Part shown: in pieces, positions 26,575 through 34,382 of the stretch
How the letters are laid out: every line of letters starts with the position of its first letter
Numbering within the stretch: position 1 is the first letter of the stretch
Assembly: GCA_023511625.1 (NCBI GenBank)
Contig: JAIMBD010000009.1
Span: 1 to 64,000 of the forward strand
From: Bacillota bacterium
GTDB taxonomy: Bacteria; Bacillota; Sulfobacillia; Sulfobacillales; Sulfobacillaceae
DNA length: 64,000 bases
Direction: 5' to 3'
Notes under the pieces: model-generated
Told to the model about the DNA's origin: nothing
Databases searched by the model: none
The model's input: the letters and a program-made list of their open reading frames with translations, nothing else
Position numbers and translations under genes: made by a program

Positions 26575-27345
26575 GTGCGGTTGAAGAGGGGTTGGAAGCT
26601 GGCCTTAGCGGGCGCTGGCATGGTGCTGGCAGGATGTGGAGCCCAGGCGGCGCCGTCGTATCATCCGCCATCCTTTCCGCCGGGCAATCCCATGGCAGGG
26701 GCACGGCTTTACGCCACCACCTGCTCCACGTGCCACGGCCCCACTGCCCAGGGGGTGCCGGGCGTGGCTCCGGCGCTTAGGGGGCGGCGGGCGTTCGGAA
26801 CCCTTTACACCAGCGAGGCGCAGCTGGCGCAATTTATCGAAGACTACATGCCCAAAAACAATCCGGGTTCGTTAAGCCGCCAACAGGCGGCAGATGCGGC
26901 TGCCTTTATCTGGGGCCTCAACGGCCACCTCGGCGCCGCCACGCAATCCCAGCTGCTGGCGGCATTGGGCCAAGCCCCACCGGCCCCGGCGCCGTCTTCC
27001 GCGCCCAGCGCCGCTCCGCCGTCCGCGGCGCCCTCGCCCGCCCCGGCCCCTTCGCAACCAGCGGTGACGGCGGCGGAAATCGCGGCCGGACAACGGCTAT
27101 ACGCCCAAGTCTGCTCGGTCTGCCACGGCGCCCAAGGCCAAGGCGGCGTGGGGCCGTCCCTGTGGGGCCCGTCGAGCGCCATTACCGCAGGCAGTCCCTT
27201 CGCCAACCTCTCTAGCTTGGCGAACTTTATCAAGACCTCGATGCCGGCAGCACCCACCAACGGCTATGCCCCGGGCAGCCTCTCGCCGGCTCAGGCGCAT
27301 GACGCCGCGGCGTACATCTTGCAACAAAACCATCTGCTTAAGTAG
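26575..27345 (+). CDS. Diheme c-type cytochrome lipoprotein
   Basis: Exported 256-residue protein with a lipoprotein signal peptide ending VLAGC (Cys21). It has two cytochrome c domains: heme motif CSTCH at 50–54 and CSVCH at 180–184, with likely Met ligands in YMPKNNPG and SMPAAP. The domains are joined by a Pro/Ala/Ser-rich linker (about 134–163) that should be flexible. It would be membrane-tethered on the outer face and shuttle electrons. No terminal oxidase or bc1 genes lie next to it. GTG 26575 has AAGGAGG seven bases upstream. Its 3' end overlaps the convergent formiminotransferase by 8 bases. Confidence 0.92.
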   Translation: MRLKRGWKLALAGAGMVLAGCGAQAAPSYHPPSFPPGNPMAGARLYATTCSTCHGPTAQGVPGVAPALRGRRAFGTLYTSEAQLAQFIEDYMPKNNPGSLSRQQAADAAAFIWGLNGHLGAATQSQLLAALGQAPPAPAPSSAPSAAPPSAAPSPAPAPSQPAVTAAEIAAGQRLYAQVCSVCHGAQGQGGVGPSLWGPSSAITAGSPFANLSSLANFIKTSMPAAPTNGYAPGSLSPAQAHDAAAYILQQNHLLK

Positions 27346-28294
27346 GCGGTGCGGCCCCGGGCGCCGGTGCGCCATCGCCGGTCTCCCAGGGCCGCCGCGC
27401 CAGCCTCCATTCCAAAATCTGATCGGCGCGAAGGTCGGGCAGAGCGAGGTAATGGCGAGCAGTATCCAACAGCGCCTCAAACGGCATCAAGCCCACCAAT
27501 TCGGAACCCGCCACCCCAACGCCGAGTCGGGTCGCCTCTGCCCGCAACGTCTCCAGCACTACCGGCAGGGGCGTCGTGGGATAGTTGACCAGGTTCATGG
27601 AGACCTGAACGTGACCGCGCTGCCGGGTGTCCATCGCCAGCGCTTGGACCCCGGGCAGGCCCCCAGAGGACTCGCGCAACCGGCGGGCTAAGTTACGAGC
27701 CACGGCGAGGTCTTGGGTGTCGAGGTACACGTTGAAGGCGATCAGAAGGCGGCGCGCGCCAACCGCCACGGCTCCCGCCGTGGGGTGGGGACGGGCCGGG
27801 CCGAAATCCGGAGGGTCTTCTGCCAACTGGGCGGCCAAGCCCTCGAATCCCCCCCGTCGAAGCTCGGCCAGCAACCGGTGCTTGGGGGTGCGGGCCGCCT
27901 CGCCGTAGAGGTAGACGGGGAGGTCGAGGTCTTCGGCCAGACGCCGACCGATGCGTTCGGCCAACGCCACTGCCGCCGCCATCGGTGTCGCCCCCAAGGG
28001 AACCACCGGCACCACGTCGACTGCCCCGATGCGGGGATGGGTGCCGCGGTGCTGCCGCAGGTCGATAGCCTCCACGGCCACTCGGGCCATGGCCAAGGCG
28101 GCCTCGTAAATGACCGCAGCCCCTCCGGCCACAGTCACCACCGCGCGGTGGTGGTCGGGGTCACCCTCCGCTCCGAGCAGCGTGGCGCCTTGGGCTTCGG
28201 CGGCCCGCCCGATGCGCTCCCACACCCACGGGCGCCGTCCTTCGGAGAAGTTAGGCACGCATTCAAACCAGTCCGATGCCTCTCGGTTGGCCAT
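27338..28294 (-). CDS. Glutamate formimidoyltransferase
   Basis: Transfers the formimino group between N-formimino-L-glutamate and tetrahydrofolate, linking histidine degradation to the one-carbon pool. The 318 residues start with WFECVPNFSEGR and contain DPDHHRAVVTVAG, HRGTHPRIGAVDVVPVVPL and NLVNYPTTPL, the standard motifs of the formiminotransferase domain. The cyclodeaminase domain is absent, as in stand-alone bacterial forms, and no other hut genes are present. It lies 11 bp downstream of panD on the same strand. Confidence 0.9.
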   Translation of the reverse strand: MANREASDWFECVPNFSEGRRPWVWERIGRAAEAQGATLLGAEGDPDHHRAVVTVAGGAAVIYEAALAMARVAVEAIDLRQHRGTHPRIGAVDVVPVVPLGATPMAAAVALAERIGRRLAEDLDLPVYLYGEAARTPKHRLLAELRRGGFEGLAAQLAEDPPDFGPARPHPTAGAVAVGARRLLIAFNVYLDTQDLAVARNLARRLRESSGGLPGVQALAMDTRQRGHVQVSMNLVNYPTTPLPVVLETLRAEATRLGVGVAGSELVGLMPFEALLDTARHYLALPDLRADQILEWRLARRPWETGDGAPAPGAAPPT

Positions 28295-28305
28295 ATTCCC
28301 CTCCC

Positions 28306-28686
28306 TCAGCCCTCAAACGGCGCCTCGTCGCGCCGGACCTCGCGCACCTGGTTGCGTTCGTCCACAAAAACTACCACCGGTCGAAAGTCGGCCAATTCTG
28401 CCTCGCTAAACCCTCCGTAAGACATGATGATCACCAAGTCTCCGGGATGGAAATGACGGGCAGGGGGCCCGTTGAGGCAGATGTCGCCGTGCCCTCGCGG
28501 TCCCGGGATGACATAGGTCACCCACCACGCTCCGTTGGCGAGATTGGTCACCGTGACCTGCTCGTAGGGTAAGATGCCACTCGCCTCCAAAAGCGCCGCG
28601 TCGATGGTGATCGAGCCCATGTAGTGGAGATCGGACTGCGTCACCGTGGCCCGATGAATTTTGGCTTTGCACAACGTGCGAATCAC
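28306..28686 (-). CDS. panD: Aspartate 1-decarboxylase proenzyme
   Basis: Pyruvoyl enzyme making beta-alanine for pantothenate/CoA. From GTG 28686, which has GGGAGGAG four bases upstream, the protein has 126 residues. The self-cleavage site Gly24-Ser25 in HYMGSITID falls exactly where the family processes itself into beta and alpha chains. A start at 28728 would displace this numbering. panB and panC are not nearby. An extended −10 promoter lies at 28733–28741. Confidence 0.95.
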   Translation of the reverse strand: MIRTLCKAKIHRATVTQSDLHYMGSITIDAALLEASGILPYEQVTVTNLANGAWWVTYVIPGPRGHGDICLNGPPARHFHPGDLVIIMSYGGFSEAELADFRPVVVFVDERNQVREVRRDEAPFEG

Positions 28687-28732
28687 GGCTCTCCTCCCGC
28701 CTCGAAAACCGACCGGCTCAACAAGCAATCAA

Positions 28733-28741
28733 ATTGTACCA
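28733..28741 (-). promoter_or_regulatory. Extended −10 promoter of panD
   Basis: TGGTACAAT on the minus strand (TACAAT at 28733–28738), 47 bases before the panD start. No −35 match is evident. Confidence 0.5.
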
Positions 28742-28777
28742 TGATGACGGCCCGCCCCGAGCCACCGGCGCAAAACG

Positions 28778-28805
28778 CAGACAAGGAGCCGCGCCGTGGT
28801 ATAAT
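28778..28805 (+). promoter_or_regulatory. Promoter of purK–purE
   Basis: CAGACA (28778–28783) and a perfect TATAAT (28800–28805) are 16 bp apart; TG at 28797–28798 makes it an extended −10 as well. The following leader of about 125 nt contains a small hairpin, ACTGAC/GTCAGT (28855–28860 with 28871–28876). Confidence 0.65.
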
Positions 28806-28939
28806 GCGGTTCGGGCTGTCGTCGGGCCCCGGTGCGGACGGCCCCAAGACACCAACTGACGCCCACCGATGTCAGTCCAGCATACGCCGGGAGGCAGGAC
28901 TCGGCTGCTGTGCCCGCTCGAAGGAGACGACCAAGACGC

Positions 28940-30067
28940 ATGCGACTCGGAATCTTGGGTGGAGGCCAACTAGGCAAAATGACGGCCGCCGCTGCGCAAC
29001 GGCTGGGCTTCGATGTGGTGGTGTGGTCTGAGGAAGCGCTGTCGCCGGCCGGGCGCACCACCGCCTTTGAGGTCGTGGGGAGCCTGGAAAGTGCGGCCGT
29101 GCGCGCGAAGATGGCGGCGCTGAGCGACCTTTTGACGCTAGAGAACGAATTCATTCCCCCGCATCATCTGCGCTGGTTCGAGGCCCACGGCACGCCGGTG
29201 TATCCCACGGCAGCCACCTTGAGCCAGATCCAGGACAAGTACCATCAGAAACGGTTTTTCGGCCAAGCCGGCCTGCCCGTCCCCGAGACCCTGGCCCTGG
29301 AATCGCCGGAGGACGTGGAAGAGGCGGCCCGTCGTCTCGGCTTCCCCCTGGTGCTCAAGACCCGCACGCTCGGTTACGACGGGCGGGGTACGGCCGTCGC
29401 GCGTCATCCCGAGGCGCTCGCGGCCGCCGTAGACCGTTTGGGAGGCCTGCGCCCGGGGGCGCTGATGGCCGAGGCTTTTATTCCCTTCGACCGCGAACTG
29501 GCTGTCATGGTGGTCCGTGGGCGAGATGGGGAGACGGTGGTCTATCCGGCCGTAGAAACCCAGCAGCCCCACTACATCTGCCGCAAGGTCCTGGCTCCGG
29601 CCCCCATCCCCGAGGCCGATGCCGCCCGCGCCCAAGCTGTGGCCCTCAAGGCCGTCCAAGCCCTGGAAGGCGTCGGCGCCTTCGGCGTGGAGCTGTTTCA
29701 CCACCAAGGGCAAATCTGGATCAACGAGATCGCCCCGCGTCCCCACAACTCCGGCCACTACTCCATCGAAGCCTGCGTCACCTCCCAGTTTGAGAATCAT
29801 GTGCGGGCCGTGACGGGGATGGCTTTGGGAGATCCCGGCATGGTGGCCCCCTATGCGGTGATGGTCAACCTCTTGGGCACCGATGTCGGGCCGGTGCCGG
29901 ATGACGCCTTGTGGCAGGCCAGCCGTATGGCCGACGTGCACCTGCACCTGTACGGCAAACGCTCCCGACACCCTGGCCGAAAGCTGGGCCACGTCACGGC
30001 TTTGGGTCACACCCTAGAGGAGGCGGAGCGCAAGGCCGAAGCCGCCGCAGCGCTCATCCGCCTGTAA
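28940..30067 (+). CDS. purK: 5-(carboxyamino)imidazole ribonucleotide synthase
   Basis: ATP-grasp enzyme converting AIR, bicarbonate and ATP to N5-CAIR in purine synthesis. The 375 residues start MRLGILGGGQLGKMT and include the KYHQKRFFGQAGLPVP, KTRTLGYDGRGT and NEIAPRPHNSGHYSIEAC motifs. ATG 28940 is chosen because the family starts here; a GAAGGAGA lies slightly far upstream. purE follows 36 bp later, the usual pairing, while the rest of the pur pathway is elsewhere. Confidence 0.95.
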   Translation: MRLGILGGGQLGKMTAAAAQRLGFDVVVWSEEALSPAGRTTAFEVVGSLESAAVRAKMAALSDLLTLENEFIPPHHLRWFEAHGTPVYPTAATLSQIQDKYHQKRFFGQAGLPVPETLALESPEDVEEAARRLGFPLVLKTRTLGYDGRGTAVARHPEALAAAVDRLGGLRPGALMAEAFIPFDRELAVMVVRGRDGETVVYPAVETQQPHYICRKVLAPAPIPEADAARAQAVALKAVQALEGVGAFGVELFHHQGQIWINEIAPRPHNSGHYSIEACVTSQFENHVRAVTGMALGDPGMVAPYAVMVNLLGTDVGPVPDDALWQASRMADVHLHLYGKRSRHPGRKLGHVTALGHTLEEAERKAEAAAALIRL

Positions 30068-30103
30068 CCCTGGCATCCCGCGCGAGAAAGGAGGCCTTCG
30101 GCG

Positions 30104-30586
30104 ATGGTGGGCATCGTCATGGGCAGCGATTCCGATTGGGAGGTGATGCGGCAGGCGGCCGAAACCTTAAAAGCGTTTGGCGTTCCCTATGAAACCCATG
30201 TGGTGTCGGCACACCGCACGCCGGACCGCATGGCAGAGTACGGGCGCACGGCCCGTAGCCGGGGCCTGAAGGTGATCATCGCCGGCGCCGGCGGCGCCGC
30301 CCACCTCCCCGGAATGCTGGCGGCCCACACCACGCTGCCGGTCGTCGGCGTCCCTGTCCCCACACGACACCTCGGCGGTCTAGACTCCCTGCTTTCCATC
30401 GTCCAGATGCCGGCCGGAGTCCCGGTGGCCACGGTGGCCATTGGAGGCGCTCGCAACGCCGCACTTCTGGCCGCTGCCATCCTCGCCACCAGCGACCCGG
30501 ACCTGGCCCTGCGCCTGGAAGCCTTTCGACACCAGATGGCCCAAGATTCCCTGGCCAAAGATGCCCGCCTCCAGGCGGAACCTTAG
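30104..30586 (+). CDS. purE: N5-CAIR mutase (class I PurE)
   Basis: Rearranges N5-CAIR to CAIR, the partner step of PurK. The 160 residues show GSDSDWEVM, the catalytic SAHRTPDRM loop and [11 protein letters not shown]. The presence of PurK next door supports the class I (N5-CAIR) reaction. AAAGGAGG lies before the ATG. Its last 4 bases overlap the end of the convergent RraA-family gene. Confidence 0.96.
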   Translation: MVGIVMGSDSDWEVMRQAAETLKAFGVPYETHVVSAHRTPDRMAEYGRTARSRGLKVIIAGAGGAAHLPGMLAAHTTLPVVGVPVPTRHLGGLDSLLSIVQMPAGVPVATVAIGGARNAALLAAAILATSDPDLALRLEAFRHQMAQDSLAKDARLQAEP

Positions 30587-31272
30587 GGCGTGCTCCGCCA
30601 GCGCACGCCCAAGGCTTCTAAGGTGGGGCCGAGGTGGTAAAAGTCCACGCTGAATTCGCCGCGGGCAAAGCGTGCGCGCGCGAGCGCCTCGCGTTCGCGC
30701 CGCGCCTCAGCCTGGCGCAAAACGGCCGCCACGTCGCCCCCGGGGATCACCACCACCCCGTCGTCATCGGCGACCACAAAGTCGCCTGGGTGCACCGTCA
30801 CGCCCCCCACCACCACGGGGGCGTTCACCCATCCCGGCTGGGATTTGGTGTTGCCGAGCGGCGTGACGTGGTCCGCCCAAACCGGAAACCCCAATGCCCG
30901 AATGGCCTGGACGTCCCGCACTCCACCGTCTACCACCGCGCCAGCAGCCCCGTGCGCGCGAAATCCAGTGGCCAAGAGTTCACCCAAGACGGCGTTGGGC
31001 AAGGGCGCCCACGACCCTACCACCAACACGTCGCCGGGCTGGATCACCTGAAGGGCGACGTGCACCATGAGGTTGTCCCCGGGAGCGCAGATCGCCGTCA
31101 CGGCGCGCCCCGCGATGGCCACGCCGGTTTGGATGGGCCGGATCCGGGGCTGCATGACTGCCGTGCGGGCTACGCCCTCGCCGACCGTAGCGGCTCCTAG
31201 CAGGCGCAGTCGCTCCGCCCAGGCGGAATCCTCCGCATGGCGCACGATCTCCCGCGCCACGTAGTACTCCAA
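30583..31272 (-). CDS. RraA-family aldolase, 4-carboxy-4-hydroxy-2-oxoadipate aldolase/oxaloacetate decarboxylase type
   Basis: Class II (divalent-metal) pyruvate aldolase fold of 229 residues. The motifs [33 protein letters not shown] and DGGVRDV (metal/substrate Asp and Arg) match aldolases of the protocatechuate 4,5-cleavage and gallate pathways rather than the RNase-E regulator RraA. The only start with a correct ribosome site is TTG 31272 (AAGGAGG eight bases upstream); an upstream ATG/GTG frame lacks one. No other protocatechuate genes are here, so it may act as an oxaloacetate decarboxylase or general aldolase. Confidence 0.8.
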   Translation of the reverse strand: MEYYVAREIVRHAEDSAWAERLRLLGAATVGEGVARTAVMQPRIRPIQTGVAIAGRAVTAICAPGDNLMVHVALQVIQPGDVLVVGSWAPLPNAVLGELLATGFRAHGAAGAVVDGGVRDVQAIRALGFPVWADHVTPLGNTKSQPGWVNAPVVVGGVTVHPGDFVVADDDGVVVIPGGDVAAVLRQAEARREREALARARFARGEFSVDFYHLGPTLEALGVRWRSTP

Positions 31273-31346
31273 TGGTTCCCCCTCCTTGTAAAACGACGGA
31301 CGCGGGCCACTTTTGCGCGAGGGCCCCACTCCCATTCGCTGCCTTT

Positions 31347-31373
31347 ATGATACCGCACGCCGGTCGTACCGGC
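31347..31373 (-). promoter_or_regulatory. Promoter and inverted repeat upstream of the RraA-family aldolase
   Basis: TATCAT (31347–31352, minus strand) is a −10 candidate 75 bases before the aldolase start. A perfect 6-3-6 inverted repeat, GCCGGT-CGT-ACCGGC (31359–31373), lies between it and the −35 position, a possible operator. Confidence 0.4.
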
Positions 31374-31413
31374 GGCCAGCGACGATGGCCGTGTCCCATC
31401 GGAGCCCTGCCGT

Positions 31414-31419
31414 ATAATG
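31414..31419 (+). promoter_or_regulatory. −10 element of the MDR oxidoreductase gene
   Basis: A perfect TATAAT on the plus strand, leaving a leader of about 120 nt before the ATG at 31545. No −35 match was found. Confidence 0.45.
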
Positions 31420-31544
31420 GGAGAGAACCGTCCTCCGATTGCTTGCCGGCCGACCGCGGCTTTTCCGACGGGACGGCGCGGAGGCCATTCGGGCGGTCAT
31501 TCGGTCAATTTCCGAAAACGCGATGCGGAAAGGAAAGGGATGCC

Positions 31545-32474
31545 ATGAAAGCCGTAATCATTCCGCGTTTTGGAGGTCCGGAGGTGCTCACGGTCCAAGA
31601 CCTCCCGACACCTGAACCAGGTCCCGGCCAGGTTCGGGTGCGGGTTCGCGCCGCGACCGTCAACCCCACCGATTTGGCCCTCCGCGCGGGGACCCACCGG
31701 GTCACCCAGCCCTTTCCCCTGATCCCGGGCATGGAGTTGGCCGGCGAAATCGACGCAGTGGGGCCCGAGGTGACCGACCGCAAGGTCGGCGAGGCCGTGC
31801 TGGGCATTGTAACCCCCTTCCGGCCCGAGGGGGGCGCGCAAGCCGAACAAGTGGTGGCCTTTGCCGATTCGGTGGTGCCCATCCCGGCCGGAAAGAGCTT
31901 GGTCGAAGCCGCCACCTTACCGATGAATGGCTTGACGGCCCGCCTGGCCCTTGACCGCTTGGCCCTGCCCCCGGGATCCACCCTGGCCATCACGGGTTCG
32001 GCCGGGGCCGTCGGCGGATACCTCATCCAATTGGCCAAAGTCGCCGGGCTGAAGGTGGTAGCCGACGCCGCCCCCCGCGACGAGGCCCTGGTGCATAGCC
32101 TGGGTGCCGATTGGGTGGTCGAGCGCGGCCCGCGAGTGGCCGAGGCCATCCGTGGCGTAATCCCCGAGGGCGTCGATGCCCTGGTGGACTGCGCCGTGCA
32201 AGGGGCCGTGGTGTTGCCTGCAGTGCGCGACGGCGGCCAAGTCGCGGCCGTCCGCCTCTGGCAAGGCGGCACCGAACGAAACATCCGGGTCCATCAGGTG
32301 ATGGTCACCGAATACCTGCGCAACCGCCCGGCCCTCGAAGCGCTCCGGCGTTTGGTCGAGGAAGGTCGCCTGACCCTTCGGGTGGCGGAAACCTTTCCCC
32401 CCGAACAGGCGGCCGAAGCCCACCGCCGACTCGAAGCGGGCGGCGTGCGGGGCCGATTGGTCTTGGTCTTCTGA
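31545..32474 (+). CDS. MDR-superfamily quinone oxidoreductase-like protein
   Basis: Zinc-free medium-chain dehydrogenase/reductase of 309 residues. It shows an N-terminal GroES-like domain (MKAVIIPRFGGPEVL, GMELAGEIDAVG) and a Rossmann domain with ITGSAGAVGGYLIQLAK for NADPH. This is the quinone-oxidoreductase/enoyl reductase group, and no zinc-binding cysteines or histidines are seen. ATG 31545 follows GGAAAGGGA. A GC-rich hairpin terminator at 32482 separates it from the convergent glmS. Confidence 0.88.
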   Translation: MKAVIIPRFGGPEVLTVQDLPTPEPGPGQVRVRVRAATVNPTDLALRAGTHRVTQPFPLIPGMELAGEIDAVGPEVTDRKVGEAVLGIVTPFRPEGGAQAEQVVAFADSVVPIPAGKSLVEAATLPMNGLTARLALDRLALPPGSTLAITGSAGAVGGYLIQLAKVAGLKVVADAAPRDEALVHSLGADWVVERGPRVAEAIRGVIPEGVDALVDCAVQGAVVLPAVRDGGQVAAVRLWQGGTERNIRVHQVMVTEYLRNRPALEALRRLVEEGRLTLRVAETFPPEQAAEAHRRLEAGGVRGRLVLVF

Positions 32475-32481
32475 CGCTCGG

Positions 32482-32507
32482 CCGGGGGCGGCGGTGTTCG
32501 CCCCCGG
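32482..32507 (+). terminator. GC-rich hairpin between MDR oxidoreductase and glmS
   Basis: A perfect 9-bp stem CCGGGGGCG/CGCCCCCGG (32482–32490 with 32499–32507) and an 8-base loop lie in the 40-bp gap between convergent genes. Only a weak T-rich stretch follows, so termination may be partial. Confidence 0.55.
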
Positions 32508-32514
32508 TGTCCCC

Positions 32515-34329
32515 TTATTCCACGGTAACGCTTTTGGCCAGGTTGCGCGGTTGGTCGACGTCTTCGCCCCGCGCCACGGCTGTCCAGTACGCCAAAAGCT
32601 GCAGGGGAATGGCGGCGAGGACCGGCATGAGCAGGGGCTCGAAAGCCGGCACGGCAATCCGGAGGTCTGCGGGAATGGCCGGGGCGTCGGCACGGGCCAC
32701 GGCCCAGACGCAGGCCCCGCGCGCTTTAACCTCCAAGATATTGGAGAGCGTCTTCTCCCATAGCTGGGGCTGCGTGACCAGGGCAATGACCGGCACGCCA
32801 TCTTCGATCAAGGCCAGCGTGCCGTGTTTGAGTTCGCCCGCGGCATAGGCTTCGGCGTGCAGGTAGCTGATTTCCTTTAATTTCAGCTGCCCTTCTTGGG
32901 CCAGTGCCCAATCCAGGCCGCGCCCGATAAAGAAGACGTCGCGGTGCCGGGCCAGATCCTGCCCGTAGCCGGCCATCGCCTCAGCCAACGACTCGAGCAG
33001 CTGACTCCCTGCTTCGGGCAGCCCGGCAAGTTGTGAGACCAAGTCCGGGCGCGGGCGACCGCGTGCGGCAGCCAGGGCCAAGGCAAAGAGGGTCAATACC
33101 AAGATCTGAGTGGTATAGGCCTTGGTAGAGGCCACGGCGATTTCCGGTCCGGCGTGGGTGTAAGCCACGGCATCCGCCTCGCGGGCCAACGTGGAGCCCA
33201 CGGTATTGGTGATGGCCCACACCGGAACCCGAAGACGCTTGGCGAGCGCCACGGATGCCAGGGTATCGGCCGTCTCCCCAGACTGGGAGATGGCCACCAC
33301 CAGGGTGCCCGGCTCCAGGAGCGGATGGCGGTACCGGAACTCAGAGGCCACTTCTACGTCCACCGGAACCCGCGCCAACTCCTCGACCAACGCCTTGCCC
33401 ACCAACCCGGCGTGGTAGGCGGTACCGGCCGCGACCATCTTGATTCGGCGCACCGCCTCCAAGCGCGGGCGGGATAACCCCAGGGCCTCCACCACCACCT
33501 GGCCTTCCTCCACCCGACCCAACAGGCAGTCGGCCCAAGCCTGAGGCTGATCCATGATTTCCTTGAGCATAAAGTGGGCGTACCCCCCGCGCTCGGCCTG
33601 CTCCAACGACCAGTCGATCTGCAGCACCGGACGCTTTACAGGCACCCCCGCCCCGTCCGAGATGTCTACCTGCTCGGGCGTGACCACGGCCACGTCGCCG
33701 TTCTCCAGCACCAGCGCTCGCCGCGTGCGCCGAAGAAAGGCGGTAAAGTCCGAAGCGAGATAGTTCTCCCCCTGCCCGAGGCCGACCACCAAGGGGCTCG
33801 ACCGGCGGACGGCCACGATGCGGTCGGGGTGGTCGGCGGCCACGGCCAAAAACGCATACGCCCCCTTCAACCGCGCCTCGGCCCGGCGCACTGCCTCCAC
33901 CAAGTCCTCGGTTGCGCCGTACTCCTCCAACAGGTGGGGGATGACTTCGGTGTCGGTGTCCGAACGGAAGCGGTGGCCCTTGGCCTCTAACTCGCGCCGG
34001 AGCGGTTGGAAATTCTCAATGATGCCGTTGTGGACCACGGCGATGCGTTGGCGACAGTCGACCTGCGGATGCGCATTGATATCGGTCGGGCGGCCATGGG
34101 TGGCCCAGCGGGTGTGGCCGATTCCGCACCGCCCGGATACGGGCGCCGACGCCAAAGCCGCCGCCAACCGGCTCAATTTGCCTTCGCGCTTGGTGATGGC
34201 CAACCCCTGAGGCTGCACCACCGCCACGCCGGCCGAGTCGTACCCGCGGTATTCCAGGCGTTGAAGCCCTTCCAACAAAAACGGCAGCGCATCTGCTTCG
34301 CTTCCCACAAACCCGACGATCCCGCACAT
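32515..34329 (-). CDS. glmS: Glutamine–fructose-6-phosphate aminotransferase (isomerizing)
   Basis: Makes glucosamine-6-phosphate from fructose-6-phosphate and glutamine. The 604-residue protein starts MCGIVGFVG (the Cys after Met is the Ntn nucleophile) and has the glutaminase domain to about residue 240. Two SIS domains follow with SQSGETADTLASV and a C-terminal NLAKSVTVE. ATG 34329 has GGAGGGG seven bases upstream; the open frame further upstream is noise. The 53-bp gap to glmM is too short for a glmS ribozyme. Confidence 0.97.
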   Translation of the reverse strand: MCGIVGFVGSEADALPFLLEGLQRLEYRGYDSAGVAVVQPQGLAITKREGKLSRLAAALASAPVSGRCGIGHTRWATHGRPTDINAHPQVDCRQRIAVVHNGIIENFQPLRRELEAKGHRFRSDTDTEVIPHLLEEYGATEDLVEAVRRAEARLKGAYAFLAVAADHPDRIVAVRRSSPLVVGLGQGENYLASDFTAFLRRTRRALVLENGDVAVVTPEQVDISDGAGVPVKRPVLQIDWSLEQAERGGYAHFMLKEIMDQPQAWADCLLGRVEEGQVVVEALGLSRPRLEAVRRIKMVAAGTAYHAGLVGKALVEELARVPVDVEVASEFRYRHPLLEPGTLVVAISQSGETADTLASVALAKRLRVPVWAITNTVGSTLAREADAVAYTHAGPEIAVASTKAYTTQILVLTLFALALAAARGRPRPDLVSQLAGLPEAGSQLLESLAEAMAGYGQDLARHRDVFFIGRGLDWALAQEGQLKLKEISYLHAEAYAAGELKHGTLALIEDGVPVIALVTQPQLWEKTLSNILEVKARGACVWAVARADAPAIPADLRIAVPAFEPLLMPVLAAIPLQLLAYWTAVARGEDVDQPRNLAKSVTVE

Positions 34330-34382
34330 GCTGCGACCCCTCCACCCGGTCGAGTTCCCTACCCTGCCAGCCGTCGGTGGAC

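Noticed and set aside
28806-28939. Purine riboswitch upstream of purK
   Set aside because: The conserved three-way-junction core sequences are absent.
34330-34382. glmS ribozyme between glmM and glmS
   Set aside because: Only 53 bp are available and no ribozyme core is seen.
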